DNA of 64,000 nucleotides from Thioclava sp. ES.031 (GCF_002563775.1 NZ_PDJO01000001.1:231001-295000); one strand, 5' to 3'. Positions 1-9,118 are shown, counted from the first letter of the stretch. Made by a program: numbers and translations. The notes: generated from the letters alone by a model not told the origin.

Positions 1-1
1 C

Positions 2-343
2 ACCACCGCACATGTGCCCAGCTTCATCCGCACCAAGGACCAATTCGCCGAGAAGGGCGTGGACGAGATCGTCTGCATCTCCGTCAATGACCCCTTCGTG
101 ATGAAGTCCTGGGGCGAAGAGACCGGCGCGAACGAGGCGGGGCTGACCATGCTGGCCGACCCGGAAGCCGCGTTCACGCAGGCGATCGAGATGGATTTCA
201 CCGCGCCGCCCGCAGGCCTCATCAACCGCTCGAAGCGCTATGCGATGCTGGTCGAGGATGGCGTGGTCAAGCTGCTGCATGTCGAGGATAGCCCCGGCAC
301 CTGCGAAGCCTCGGCGGGCGAAGGGCTTCTCGCGGCAATCTGA
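2..343 (+). CDS. Peroxiredoxin (Prx5/AhpC-TSA type), C-terminal part
   Basis: Thiol peroxidase that reduces hydroperoxides in the cytoplasm. The reading frame is open to the left edge, so the gene is cut off. The visible 113 residues begin TTAHVPSF, which in Prx5-type enzymes directly follows the peroxidatic Cys (family pattern PxxCTxxH), so that Cys lies just outside the window. The segment ISVNDPFVMKSW is also typical of the group. No resolving Cys with clear spacing is seen; the only later Cys is in SPGTCEAS near the C-terminus. A strong terminator follows the stop. Confidence 0.9.
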   Translation, partial: TTAHVPSFIRTKDQFAEKGVDEIVCISVNDPFVMKSWGEETGANEAGLTMLADPEAAFTQAIEMDFTAPPAGLINRSKRYAMLVEDGVVKLLHVEDSPGTCEASAGEGLLAAI

Positions 344-365
344 CGCGAGCCCTTACCGGAACATG

Positions 366-398
366 AAAACGCCCGGCCAAGGAGCCGGGCGTTTTTCG
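366..398. terminator. Bidirectional Rho-independent terminator
   Basis: An AAACGCCCGGC / GCCGGGCGTTT hairpin with a short loop, followed by T-runs on both strands. It lies between the convergent peroxiredoxin and phhB genes and can serve both. Confidence 0.85.
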
Positions 399-399
399 T

Positions 400-771
400 T
401 TAGTCTTCGTCTTTTTCGACCGGTTCGGTCAGACGCATCACCGGGCGCCCGATATCGCGGTCGACCTCGGCCACGCCCTCGGCCAGCGAATCCAACGCGC
501 CGGCCAATTCGATATCGAGGACGCTGATGCCGCCGCAATCATGGGTCGTCAGCGTGATTTCGAGCTTGTTGTAGACATTGCGCCAGTCGGGATGGTGATC
601 CATCTTCTCGGCGCAAAGCGCGGCTTGGCTCATGAACCCCCAAGCGGCGGAGAAATCTTTGAACAGAAGCCGCTTGATCAGGGCATCCTGCCCATCGGCC
701 GCGCGCCATCCGGTATCTTCAAGCGCATTGAGCAGCGCCTTGCGTTCCTCGGGTTCGAGCTTCGATGTCAT
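400..771 (-). CDS. phhB: Pterin-4a-carbinolamine dehydratase
   Basis: Dehydrates 4a-hydroxytetrahydrobiopterin and so helps recycle the pterin cofactor of aromatic amino acid hydroxylases; in bacteria without a hydroxylase it may have another pterin role. The 123-residue protein carries the family signature HHPDW (residues 59-63), then NVYNKLEITLTTHD with His77 and an acidic residue downstream. The family core is about 95 residues; here there is an acidic C-terminal extension of about 25 residues ending EPVEKDED. No phenylalanine hydroxylase gene is in the window. Shares a terminator with the upstream convergent gene. Confidence 0.9.
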   Translation of the reverse strand: MTSKLEPEERKALLNALEDTGWRAADGQDALIKRLLFKDFSAAWGFMSQAALCAEKMDHHPDWRNVYNKLEITLTTHDCGGISVLDIELAGALDSLAEGVAEVDRDIGRPVMRLTEPVEKDED

Positions 772-828
772 CGCTTACTCCCTGATGCGTTAAGCTGGCC
801 CGCAGCCTTGCAGCAGCGGGCCGCCAGT

Positions 829-1710
829 TCAAGCGGCGCCGCTTTCGCGGGTCACGCTGCGGGTCTCGATCTTCGGCACCTGCACCACTTCGAGCGTCCG
901 CGTGGGGAAGGGGATGCCGATGCCGTTCGCGTCGAACTCCACCTTGATCTTGCGGGTATATTCCGCCTGAAGTCCCCAGAAATCTTCCGTCTTGGCCCAG
1001 ACCCGGAAGGTGAAATCGACCGAGCTGTCACCCAGTTGCTTTACCCGGATCACGGGCGCGGGCTCTTGCAGGGCGCGCGGGTCGGAGAGCGAGATATTCT
1101 CCAGCACTTCCTGCGTCTTCTTCAGGTCCGCGTCATAGGCGACGCCGATGGTCAGATCCATCATCCGCGTCGGATTTGCGGAGAAATTGGTGATCGCGCT
1201 CGACCAGATGTCGCTGTTGGGCACGATGATCTGGATGCCGTCATAGGTGGTCAGCATCGTGTAGAAGAGCTGGATCTCGGTCACCGTGCCGCTTTCCGAG
1301 CCTGCCGCGATGAAATCGCCTTGGCGGAACGGGCGGAACAGGATGATCATCACGCCCGCGGCAAGGTTCGACAGCGTGCCCTGCAGCGCAAGACCGATAG
1401 CCAGACCGGCGGCACCGACAAGGGCGGCCAGCGAGGTCGTCTGAATGCCGAAGCGGTTGAGGATGAAGATCACCCCGATCGCGAGGATCAGGTATTTCAC
1501 CATATTGCCGAGGAAGCCGAAGAGCGTGTCGTCCAGCCGTTTGTAGCGCTGCGACAGCGCCACGATGCGCCGTTTGGCCCAGGCCGAGATCGCCATCGCG
1601 ACCAGCAGGATCACCAGCGCAGCCACCACATTCACCGCAACCATGATGGCCGCATCGATCCGATCCTGCGTCAGCCACGCGCTGACATCGGTCAGGTCAT
1701 TCAAATTCAT
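829..1710 (-). CDS. Small-conductance mechanosensitive channel, MscS family
   Basis: Inner-membrane channel that opens under membrane tension and releases solutes on hypo-osmotic shock. The 293 residues fit a minimal MscS: hydrophobic segments near residues 20-42, 66-86 and 92-124. The pore helix has the Gly/Ala-rich pattern GLAIGLALQGTLSNLAAG and is followed by the conserved RPFRQGDFI that opens the cytoplasmic beta domain. It stands alone on the minus strand, 58 bp after phhB's start and 40 bp from the next gene's stop. MscS-family channels vary in ion selectivity, which sequence alone does not fix. Confidence 0.93.
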   Translation of the reverse strand: MNLNDLTDVSAWLTQDRIDAAIMVAVNVVAALVILLVAMAISAWAKRRIVALSQRYKRLDDTLFGFLGNMVKYLILAIGVIFILNRFGIQTTSLAALVGAAGLAIGLALQGTLSNLAAGVMIILFRPFRQGDFIAAGSESGTVTEIQLFYTMLTTYDGIQIIVPNSDIWSSAITNFSANPTRMMDLTIGVAYDADLKKTQEVLENISLSDPRALQEPAPVIRVKQLGDSSVDFTFRVWAKTEDFWGLQAEYTRKIKVEFDANGIGIPFPTRTLEVVQVPKIETRSVTRESGAA

Positions 1711-1750
1711 TCATCGCTCCCGCTCATATGTCCTTTAACATCGTTACTTA

Positions 1751-2938
1751 TCACTCCTGCTCGTCGCTTCCACCCGAGGGGGCTCGGAACGGGCCCATTT
1801 CGGTCAGAACCTCGATATCTTGGTCCACGGCGGCGCGTTCGGCTTCCAGATACTCCGCGACCGCGCCGCGCAGACCCTCATGGCCGATCCAATGCGCCGA
1901 ATGGGTGGCCACGGGCAGGTAGCCGCGCGCCAGCTTGTGTTCGCCCTGCGCCCCGGCCTCAACCCGGCTCAGCTTGTGCGCGATCGCGTAATCGACCGCC
2001 TGATGGTAGCAAAGCTCGAAATGCAGGAAGGGGTGATCCTCGATACAGCCCCAGTAGCGCCCGAAGAGCGCATCGCGCCCGATCAGGTTCAGCGCGCCCG
2101 CAATCGGGCGGTCTCCATTCATCGCGAGCACCAGAAGCACGTCCTCGCGCATCTCGTGCAGAAGATCGAAGAAGGCACGGCTCAGGTAGGGGTGGCCCCA
2201 TTTTCGCGCGCCGGTGTCCTGATAGAACTGCCAGAACGCGTCCCAATGCTCGGGCCGGATAGCGTCGCCGGTCAGCTGCACGATCTCGCCACCGAAAGCC
2301 TGCGCCCGCTGGCGTTCCTTGCGCAGCGTCTTGCGCTTGCGCGAACTCAGATCGCCAAGGAACTGCTCGAAGCTCTCGTAATCGTCGTTGAACCAATGGA
2401 ACTGCTGCCCGAGCCGCGGCAACCAGCCCGCCTCGGCGGCAAGCGCCGCCTCGTCCTCGGTGCAGAATGTCATATGGACCGAAGATACCCCGGCCCCTTC
2501 GGCGATCTGCGCCATCCCGGCCAGCAGCGCGCGACCCCCGGCCTCTTCCAGCCCCGGCAGAACCAGCAGACGCCGCCCGGCCACGGGGGTGAAGGGCACC
2601 GCGCATTGCAGCTTGGGGTAATAGCGCCCGCCCGCGCGCTCGAACGCATCGGCCCAGCCGTGATCGAAGACATATTCGCCCTGACTGTGCGATTTCACGT
2701 AGAGCGGCGCGACCCCGATCACCCGATCGCCCATCCGCGCCACCAGATGTCGCGCATCCCATCCCGTCCCCGGCCCGACCGAGCCGGAGGCCTCCAAGGC
2801 GTACAGAAACCGATGCGTGGTGAACGGGTCGAACGCCCGCTCCCCATCCCCGATTTCGGGGCAGGCGCAGGCGTTCCAGTCTTCTTCACTTATTTCGGAA
2901 ATATCCGAATAAAGCGTGATTTCAACGCTTTGATCCAT
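1751..2938 (-). CDS. FemAB/GNAT-like protein (DUF482, PF04339 type)
   Basis: A 395-residue protein of the peptidoglycan-biosynthesis/N-acetyltransferase-like family. Recognisable parts are an N-terminal 'EEDWNACA' start, a central LSSRKRKTLRKERQRA basic helix, and a C-terminal acyltransferase fold with FWQFYQDTGARKWG and an Arg/Lys-rich 'QGEHKLARGYLPV' near the end. The family is widespread in alphaproteobacteria but its reaction is not established, so I assign no substrate. Probably the last gene of the operon that begins with ridA, after a 57 bp gap. Confidence 0.85.
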   Translation of the reverse strand: MDQSVEITLYSDISEISEEDWNACACPEIGDGERAFDPFTTHRFLYALEASGSVGPGTGWDARHLVARMGDRVIGVAPLYVKSHSQGEYVFDHGWADAFERAGGRYYPKLQCAVPFTPVAGRRLLVLPGLEEAGGRALLAGMAQIAEGAGVSSVHMTFCTEDEAALAAEAGWLPRLGQQFHWFNDDYESFEQFLGDLSSRKRKTLRKERQRAQAFGGEIVQLTGDAIRPEHWDAFWQFYQDTGARKWGHPYLSRAFFDLLHEMREDVLLVLAMNGDRPIAGALNLIGRDALFGRYWGCIEDHPFLHFELCYHQAVDYAIAHKLSRVEAGAQGEHKLARGYLPVATHSAHWIGHEGLRGAVAEYLEAERAAVDQDIEVLTEMGPFRAPSGGSDEQE

Positions 2939-2995
2939 TTGATCCCGGGTGGTTAGGCCATCCTTTGCCTGAATCTGTGCCCTGAGCGCGCGGCG

Positions 2996-3760
2996 TCAAG
3001 TCGGAAGCGCCGAGAGGTAGCCCTCGAAGGTCACGTTATCGGCCACCCGACGCGCCAGCGCCTCCTCGTCGACCGAGCGGATCGTCCAGCACAGAACCGG
3101 CACGCCGAGCGATTTCAGCTCGGTCACCCGCAGCGCATTCAGGTCCTTCGCCTCATGCGAGATGAAGGCCGCGCCGACACGCTCGAAATCGGGGATATGA
3201 CGCAGCTCGTCGCCGCGGGCTGCGGGCAGCAGCGCCCAGTCATTGGGCTGATAGGCCGAGGTCGTCAGCCCGACCGGAACGCCCGGGGCCAGGTCGCCGA
3301 ATGCCGCCACCGCATGCGGATTGAAGGACATCACCGCAACCGGGCCTTCATAGTCGCGCAGCAACAGCGCCGTCGCCTCTTCCAGCGGGCCGATCTGCTG
3401 GCCGAGCGCGCCGTCCTGATCCTTGATCTCGACCAGAAGCGGCACCTGACCGTCCACGATCTTGAGCACTTCGGCGAGGGTCGGAATGCCCTCCTGCGTG
3501 CCGCTCAGATGGATCGCGCCAAGCTCTGCCGACGTGCGCTGGCGCACCGGGCCGCGCTCTGCGGTCAGCCGGTCCAGCGCGTAGTCGTGAAACACCATCG
3601 GCACGCCATCGGCCGAGAGTTGCACGTCGATTTCGATACCGTAGCCCGCCGCGATGGCCGCGCGGATTGCGCCACGGCTGTTTTCGGGACGGCCGAGCGT
3701 GTAGTCGTGCAGCGCCCTATGCGCGATCGGAAGCCGGAGAAAATCAGGATGCAATGCCAT
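2996..3760 (-). CDS. Glycerophosphodiester phosphodiesterase family protein
   Basis: Predicted metal-dependent phosphodiesterase (GDPD fold) that hydrolyses glycerophosphodiesters or related lipids. The 254 residues show the family landmarks: HRALHD (residues 14-19), PENS (25-28), EIDV (43-46), HDY (58-60) and a lysine in VEIKDQDG. There is no signal peptide, so it is likely cytosolic. ATG 3760 overlaps the ridA stop as TGATG; a GTG one codon upstream is less likely. Coupled with ridA and followed by the FemAB-like gene. Confidence 0.9.
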   Translation of the reverse strand: MALHPDFLRLPIAHRALHDYTLGRPENSRGAIRAAIAAGYGIEIDVQLSADGVPMVFHDYALDRLTAERGPVRQRTSAELGAIHLSGTQEGIPTLAEVLKIVDGQVPLLVEIKDQDGALGQQIGPLEEATALLLRDYEGPVAVMSFNPHAVAAFGDLAPGVPVGLTTSAYQPNDWALLPAARGDELRHIPDFERVGAAFISHEAKDLNALRVTELKSLGVPVLCWTIRSVDEEALARRVADNVTFEGYLSALPT

Positions 3761-4215
3761 CACGCGACCTCGAAAATCGCCTCGATTTCGACCGCGACGC
3801 CCATCGGCAGCGAAGCCGCCGAGACCGCCGAACGCGCGTGACGCCCCGCATCGCCGAAGACCTCGACCATCAGGTCCGAACAGCCGTTCACGACCTTGGG
3901 CTGATCGGTGAAGTCAGGGGTCGAATTCACGAAACCCACAAGCTTCACCACGCGGAGCTTGTCGAGATCGCCAATGGCCGCTTTCGCCTGCGCGATCAGC
4001 GCCAGGCCGCAGAACCGCGCCGCCATCGCGCCCTCTTCGACATCCATCCCGTCGCCGAGCTTGCCGCGGATCAGCCCCTCGGGCCCGTTCGAGATCTGTC
4101 CCGAGACGAACAGCTGGTTGCCGGTGCGCACGAAGGGCATGTAATTCGCCGCCGGTGCCGGGGCATCGGGAAGGTGAATTCCCAGCTCTTCGAGACGTGC
4201 TTCGATCTTGGCCAT
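3760..4215 (-). CDS. RidA family protein (YjgF/YER057c/UK114)
   Basis: Likely reactive-intermediate deaminase, which hydrolyses enamine/imine intermediates from PLP enzymes, or a paralogue of it. The 151 residues contain FVRTGNQLFVSGQI, which matches the family core, and a C-terminal half with VVNGCSDLMVEVFGDAGRHARSAVS. The Arg/Glu site (R in GRHARSAV) is present. The start at 4215 (MAKIEARL) is chosen because a GGAGGG ribosome site lies four bases upstream; an ATG at 4227 would lie on that site. First gene of a three-gene minus-strand operon. Confidence 0.88.
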   Translation of the reverse strand: MAKIEARLEELGIHLPDAPAPAANYMPFVRTGNQLFVSGQISNGPEGLIRGKLGDGMDVEEGAMAARFCGLALIAQAKAAIGDLDKLRVVKLVGFVNSTPDFTDQPKVVNGCSDLMVEVFGDAGRHARSAVSAASLPMGVAVEIEAIFEVA

Positions 4216-4280
4216 TGCGCCCTCCATGAAATTTCGCGGCGAGGCTAGGCGCGCGCCTGTTTCCCCGCAAGCGGATTCGC

Positions 4281-4340
4281 GTCTCTTCTTCTTGATCGAA
4301 ATATCCCGGGGGCGCGATAGCGCGGGGCGGAGCCCCTCAC
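4281..4340. repeat. Dispersed intergenic element, copy 1
   Basis: A T/C-rich tract (TCTTCTTCTTG), then GAAATATCCCGGGG, then a short hairpin GGGGC-GGA-GCCCC. The same three-part layout recurs at about 34831-34894. It lies between the smc stop and the ridA start. GAAATATCCCGGGG-containing spacers of this kind are, to my knowledge, common in Rhodobacteraceae; their function is not known. Confidence 0.7.
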
Positions 4341-4342
4341 CG

Positions 4343-7300
4343 TTATGCCACCAGCGCCTCGGCCTTCTTCAGGTCGACCGAGACCAGCTGGCTCACGCCT
4401 TGTTCTTGCATCGTCACCCCGAACAGCCGGTCCATCCGCGCCATCGTCACCGCGTGGTGGGTGATGATCAGGAAGCGCGTATCGGTGCGCCGCGTCATCT
4501 CGTCGAGCAGGTCGCAGAAGCGCGTCACATTGGCGTCATCGAGCGGCGCGTCGACCTCGTCGAGCACGCAGATCGGCGCGGGGTTGGCCATGAAGACCGC
4601 GAAGATCAGCGCCATCGCGGTCAGCGTCTGCTCGCCGCCCGACAGCAGCGACAGCGTCGACAGCTTCTTGCCCGGCGGCTGGCACATGATCTCGAGACCG
4701 GCCTCCAGCGGGTCGTCGCTTTCGACAAGCTGCAGGTTTGCCGAACCGCCGCCGAAGAGGTGGGTGAACAGCGTGCGGAAATTCTCGTTCACCTGCTCGA
4801 ACGCGGTCAGCAGACGCTCGCGTCCTTCGCGGTTCAGGCCCGAAATCCCGGCGCGCAGCTTGCGGATCGCCTCTTCGAGATCGGATTTCTCCTGCACCAG
4901 CGCGTCATGCTCTTCCTGCACCTCACGGGCGTCTTCCTCGGCGCGCAGGTTCACCGCACCAAGGCTCTCGCGCAGGCGTTTCAGGCGGTTCACTTCCGCG
5001 TCGAGCTTCTCCGCGTCGGGCATCTTCTCGGGGTCGGCATCGAGGCTTTCCAGGAGATCCTGCGGTGACTTCTCGGTCTCCTCGAGGATACGTTCGGCGG
5101 CATAGGCGACGGTTTCGCGGGCCGCATCGACGCGCGCTTCGGCGCGGGCGCGCGCTTCGCGTGCCTCACCGGCGAGACGCTCGGCCTCGCGCTCGGCCAG
5201 CTGTGCCTCGCGCAGGGCGCTTTCCGCACCCGACAGCTTGTCCGATGCCTCGGCCTGACGCGCTTCGGCGGTGGCGATGGCCTCCGACAGCTCGGCGCGT
5301 TTCGCGGCCAGTTCCTCGGGCGCGGCGGAGGCGTCCTTCAGCTCGGCCTCGCTCTCGATCTTGCGGGTTTCCAGCTCGGCGGAGCGTTTCTCGGCGGTCT
5401 CCAAGCGGTGCCGCCAGCCTGAGATTTCCTTGGTAATCTCCTGCCGACGCTTCAGCCGCGCCTCGCCTTCCCGGCGGATTTCGTCATGGGCGGAGCGCTT
5501 GGTCATCATCGTCATGCGCGCCGCTTCGACGGTCATCTTCACCGCCTCGACGTCGCCGCGCGCGGCGTCCAGATCGGGCAGGGAGGATTGCGCATTCTCC
5601 GCTTCGCGCAGTGCCATCCGCGCGCTGCCAGCCTCTTCCTCGTGGCGGGCGACGGCGAGCTGGGCGCTTTCCAACTTGGAACTGGCGATAGAACGATCGG
5701 CCTCGGCCCGGCTGAGCGCGCGGCCTGCTTCGGCCAGACGGCGATCCGCATCGCGGCGCGCCTCGCGGGCGCTGGCATCGGCGCGGGTGGCGTCGGCCAG
5801 CGCGGCGGTCAGCGCTTCATGGGCGGATTTCGCGCCCGAAGCGCGGGCTTCGGCGTCTTCCAGATCGCGTTTCAACTCCACCAGACGGTTGAGCTGTTGC
5901 AAGCGCAGCGCGGCGGCGGTCGGCGCATCCTCGGCGCCGGCGCGATAGCCGTCCCAGCGCCACAGATCGCCCTCGGTCGAGACGAGGCGCTGACCGGGGG
6001 CCAGTTGATCCTGCAGCCGCACGCCCTCGTCGTAATCCTCGACCAGACCGATTTGCGAGATCCGGCGGACCAGCACATCGGGTACATCGACATGAGCCGA
6101 GAGCGGCTCGACACCGACGGGCAAGGGCTGCGGCGCGGGATAGTCGGGCAGAGCTTGCCAGCCGGTCGCGTCATCCTCGCCGACTTCCGGCGCGCGCAGG
6201 TCATCGGCGAGAGCGGCACCCAGCGCCGCCTCGTAGCCGCGATCTACCCGGACGCGATCGAGAATTTGCTGACCGTTGGAGGCTTCGCGCTCGACCAGAC
6301 GCGCGAGCGCCGACACCTCGGCCCGCAAGGCCCCCGCTTCGCCCTCGGCTTCCGAGCGTGCCGCGCGGGCCGCGCTTTCGCGGCCCTGCGCCTCGGCGCG
6401 CGCGTCATCGGCTTGGCCAAGCGCTTCCTCGGCGGCTTCGGCGGCGGCCTGCGCCTGTGTCTGTGCGCCTTCTGCCGCCTCGAATTCCGTATTCGCCTTC
6501 GCAAGCGCCGCAGCGGCGGCCTCGGCGGCCTGCTTGGACTGCGCGGCGGCGGCTTCGGATTTCTCCGCCGTTGCGCGGTTGTCGGTCACGAGGCGCTGCG
6601 ACGACTGGTGACGGGCCGCGAGCCGCGCGACATCCTCGGTCAGCTCCGACAGTTGCGCCTCGCGCTCCTGCAAAATCTGCGCTGCCTCATGGGCGGCATC
6701 GACCGCCGCCGCCAGCTTGTCTTCATGCCCTTCGGAGGCTTTCGCGATTTGCGCCTGCTCCCATTCGAGCCGCCCGATCGTCTCGCCCGCATCGCGGTTG
6801 AGCCCCGCTTCGCGCTCCATGTCATGCACGAGCTGTTCGATCCGGGCCTTCAGCGTTTCGATCCGCGCGATCGCCTGATCTTCCTGATCCGAGAGCGCGT
6901 CGCGCTGCACGGTGAGGCGTTGCAGGATCGCGCCCGCGATGGCCTCTTCCTCGCGCAGCGGCGGCAGCGCGTCTTCCTTGCCCTGCCGGGCCTTCGCCGC
7001 CTCGCGGGAGGCTTTCTCGGCCTGCGCGGCCCCGGCGACTTTCTCGCGATGCGCCTCTTCGGCGGTGGTGCGGGCCAGATCGGCTTCGCGCCAGCGGCGA
7101 TACAGTAGCATCCCCTCGGCGCGGCGCAGCTCTTCGCCGATGGTGCGGTAGCGCGCGGCCTGGCGCGCCTGCCGGGCGAGGGTGGCCAGCTGCGAAGCCA
7201 GTTGCTCGATCACGTCATCGACGCGGGTCAGGTTCTGTTCGGCGCCGTTCAGCTTCAGCTCCGCCTCGTGGCGGCGCTGATAGAGGCCCGAAATCCCGGC

Positions 7301-7801
7301 CGCTTCCTCGAGGATGCGGCGGCGGTTCTTCGGCTTGGCGTTGATCAGTTCGGAAATCTGGCCCTGCCGCACCAGCGCGGGGGAATGCGCGCCGGTCGAG
7401 GCGTCGGCGAACAGCATCTGCACGTCGCGGGCGCGCACGTCCTTGGAGTTCACCTTATAGGCCGAGCCCGCATCGCGGGTGATCCGGCGCACGATCTCCA
7501 GCCCGTCGCTGTCGTTGAACCCCGAGGGCGCGAGCCGCTCGGTATTGTCGATCTGCAGCGCGACTTCCGCGAAATTGCGTGCGCCCCGCGACGAGGCGCC
7601 CGCGAAGATCACGTCTTCCATCCCGCCGCCACGCATCGCCGAGGGGCGGTTCTCGCCCATCACCCAGCGCAGCGCTTCCAGGAGGTTCGACTTGCCGCAG
7701 CCATTGGGCCCGACGACGCCGGTCAGCCCGTCATGGATCACGAGATCCGTGGGGTCCACGAAGCTCTTGAAACCGTTGAGACGAAGCCGAGAGAAGCGCA
7801 A
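4343..7801 (-). CDS. smc: Chromosome segregation protein SMC
   Basis: ATPase that, with ScpA/ScpB, organises and segregates the chromosome. The 1152 residues have the expected plan: an N-terminal head with Walker A GPNGCGKS (31-38), two long Ala/Glu/Arg-rich coiled coils, a central hinge (roughly residues 500-610), and a C-terminal head with LLSGGEQTLTAMAL and Walker B VLDEVDAPLDD. The start is TTG at 7801: the protein then begins MRFSRLRLNGFKSFV as in relatives, with GGAAAG eight bases upstream. The hinge looks divergent from Bacillus-type hinges, as is usual in alphaproteobacteria. scpAB are not in the window. Confidence 0.97.
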   Translation of the reverse strand: MRFSRLRLNGFKSFVDPTDLVIHDGLTGVVGPNGCGKSNLLEALRWVMGENRPSAMRGGGMEDVIFAGASSRGARNFAEVALQIDNTERLAPSGFNDSDGLEIVRRITRDAGSAYKVNSKDVRARDVQMLFADASTGAHSPALVRQGQISELINAKPKNRRRILEEAAGISGLYQRRHEAELKLNGAEQNLTRVDDVIEQLASQLATLARQARQAARYRTIGEELRRAEGMLLYRRWREADLARTTAEEAHREKVAGAAQAEKASREAAKARQGKEDALPPLREEEAIAGAILQRLTVQRDALSDQEDQAIARIETLKARIEQLVHDMEREAGLNRDAGETIGRLEWEQAQIAKASEGHEDKLAAAVDAAHEAAQILQEREAQLSELTEDVARLAARHQSSQRLVTDNRATAEKSEAAAAQSKQAAEAAAAALAKANTEFEAAEGAQTQAQAAAEAAEEALGQADDARAEAQGRESAARAARSEAEGEAGALRAEVSALARLVEREASNGQQILDRVRVDRGYEAALGAALADDLRAPEVGEDDATGWQALPDYPAPQPLPVGVEPLSAHVDVPDVLVRRISQIGLVEDYDEGVRLQDQLAPGQRLVSTEGDLWRWDGYRAGAEDAPTAAALRLQQLNRLVELKRDLEDAEARASGAKSAHEALTAALADATRADASAREARRDADRRLAEAGRALSRAEADRSIASSKLESAQLAVARHEEEAGSARMALREAENAQSSLPDLDAARGDVEAVKMTVEAARMTMMTKRSAHDEIRREGEARLKRRQEITKEISGWRHRLETAEKRSAELETRKIESEAELKDASAAPEELAAKRAELSEAIATAEARQAEASDKLSGAESALREAQLAEREAERLAGEAREARARAEARVDAARETVAYAAERILEETEKSPQDLLESLDADPEKMPDAEKLDAEVNRLKRLRESLGAVNLRAEEDAREVQEEHDALVQEKSDLEEAIRKLRAGISGLNREGRERLLTAFEQVNENFRTLFTHLFGGGSANLQLVESDDPLEAGLEIMCQPPGKKLSTLSLLSGGEQTLTAMALIFAVFMANPAPICVLDEVDAPLDDANVTRFCDLLDEMTRRTDTRFLIITHHAVTMARMDRLFGVTMQEQGVSQLVSVDLKKAEALVA

Positions 7802-7899
7802 TTGCCGAACTTTCCGAATCTGACCGAGTTCTGAGAAGTGTCCGTAGAGCAGGCCTGCGAGTCAATGGGAAGACACCGCATCTGGCTATGATGGGGCTG

Positions 7900-7908
7900 T
7901 TATCCACA
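7900..7908 (+). promoter_or_regulatory. Perfect DnaA box upstream of smc
   Basis: TTATCCACA, the consensus DnaA 9-mer, lies about 100 bp upstream of the smc start in an AT-richer pocket (CCACAATATATTGG). It is a single site, not a cluster, so it is not an origin. Confidence 0.5.
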
Positions 7909-8042
7909 ATATATTGGCGCATTCTCGCGCAGGGTTTCGGGTGGTGCGACGTGCCGGCTGAGACCACCTGGTATGCACCTCGTCTGTCTTTTCCTTTTGC
8001 GCGCGGAGGCTTAGCATCGAAAGCGTCCCAAGGAGCCGTCCG

Positions 8043-8399
8043 ATGATCCCAGCCCTGTCCCTGATCCTCGCCTGCCAACTCGCCGGCGAGATCCTGTCCC
8101 GCGCTATGCAATTGCCGCTTCCCGGCCCGGTTCTGGGGATGATCTTCCTGCTTTTGCTCATGAGCGTCTCGGGCAAGGTGCAGCAGATCGTGCGCCCTAC
8201 GGCCCAGTTCGTCTTGCAACACCTGTCGCTTCTCTTCGTGCCTGCGGGCGTGGGGATCGTCGCCCACCTCGGCGCGCTGCGCGAGCATGGGGTGGGGCTG
8301 GCGGTGGCGCTGGTGATCTCGACCATGCTGGCGATCGTGGTCGGCGCGACGGTCTTCGTCGCGGTGGCGAAGCTGACCCGGAGCAATGTCGATGACTGA
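8043..8399 (+). CDS. lrgA: CidA/LrgA family membrane protein
   Basis: Small holin-like membrane protein paired with LrgB; the Cid/Lrg families were linked to murein hydrolase export and autolysis, and more recently to pyruvate and other small-molecule transport. The 118 residues contain four hydrophobic segments and the family sequence QLPLPGPVLGMIFL. ATG 8043 follows AAGGAG. The stop overlaps the start of lrgB, which indicates translational coupling. Confidence 0.93.
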   Translation: MIPALSLILACQLAGEILSRAMQLPLPGPVLGMIFLLLLMSVSGKVQQIVRPTAQFVLQHLSLLFVPAGVGIVAHLGALREHGVGLAVALVISTMLAIVVGATVFVAVAKLTRSNVDD

Positions 8400-9108
8400 T
8401 CCGTTCAAGCTCTGGTCCTACCTGTCCTCCGAACCGCTGCTGTGGCTGTGGGCGACGCTGATCGCCTATTGGATCGGGGATACGATCTTCAAAAGCGTGA
8501 ACCGCAACCCCTTCGCCAATCCGGTGATGATCGCGGTGGTGATCCTCGGCGCGGTGCTCCTGATGACGGACACGCCCTATCAGCGCTATTTCGACGGGGC
8601 GCAATTCGTGCACTTCATGCTGGGCCCGGCGACGGTCTGTCTGGCCGTGCCGCTGCATGCGAACCTGCCGAAAGTGAAACGCGCCCTGCTGCCGATCGCG
8701 GCGGGGCTGATCGCGGGGTCGGTCACGGCCATCGTCTCGGTTCTGGCGATTGCGAAGGCGATGGGCGCGGGGCCGGGACTGCTCGCCTCGCTCGCGCCGA
8801 AATCGGTGACGGCCCCGGTGGCTATCGGGATTTCGCAAAGCTTGGGCGGGGAGCCTTCGCTGACGGCGGCGCTGGTGATCCTTACCGGCATGATCGGGGC
8901 GATCACGGTGACGCCGATGCTCAACCTGCTGGGTTTTCGCGACTGGAGGGCGCGGGGTTTTGCGGTGGGTGTGGCCGCCCACGGCATCGGCACGGCGCGG
9001 GCTTTTCAGGTGCATGAGACCGCGGGCGCCTTTGCATCCATCGGCATGGGGCTGAACGCGGTGCTGACCGCCTTCCTCGCGCCGGTGGTGCTGAGTTACT
9101 TCGGTTAA
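8392..9108 (+). CDS. lrgB: LrgB family membrane protein
   Basis: Polytopic inner-membrane partner of LrgA. The 238 residues carry the family hallmark APKSVTAPVAIGISQSLGG and, near the C-terminus, HGIGTARAF. I prefer ATG 8392, where ATGACTGA overlaps the lrgA stop and a GGAG lies eight bases upstream; an in-frame ATG six bases earlier is too close to that site. No LytSR-type regulator is nearby. Confidence 0.93.
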   Translation: MTDPFKLWSYLSSEPLLWLWATLIAYWIGDTIFKSVNRNPFANPVMIAVVILGAVLLMTDTPYQRYFDGAQFVHFMLGPATVCLAVPLHANLPKVKRALLPIAAGLIAGSVTAIVSVLAIAKAMGAGPGLLASLAPKSVTAPVAIGISQSLGGEPSLTAALVILTGMIGAITVTPMLNLLGFRDWRARGFAVGVAAHGIGTARAFQVHETAGAFASIGMGLNAVLTAFLAPVVLSYFG

Positions 9109-9118
9109 TCGCCTTCCG

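Noticed and set aside
541..2262. Long plus-strand open frame (573 codons) opposite phhB, mscS and the FemAB-like gene
   Set aside because: It is antisense to clear gene families and is rich in Arg, His and Asp in the manner of GC-rich shadow frames; no domain is recognised.
4343..7801. GC-rich repeats within smc as a CRISPR-like array
   Set aside because: They are coiled-coil codon repeats (Ala/Glu/Arg), with no regular repeat-spacer pattern.
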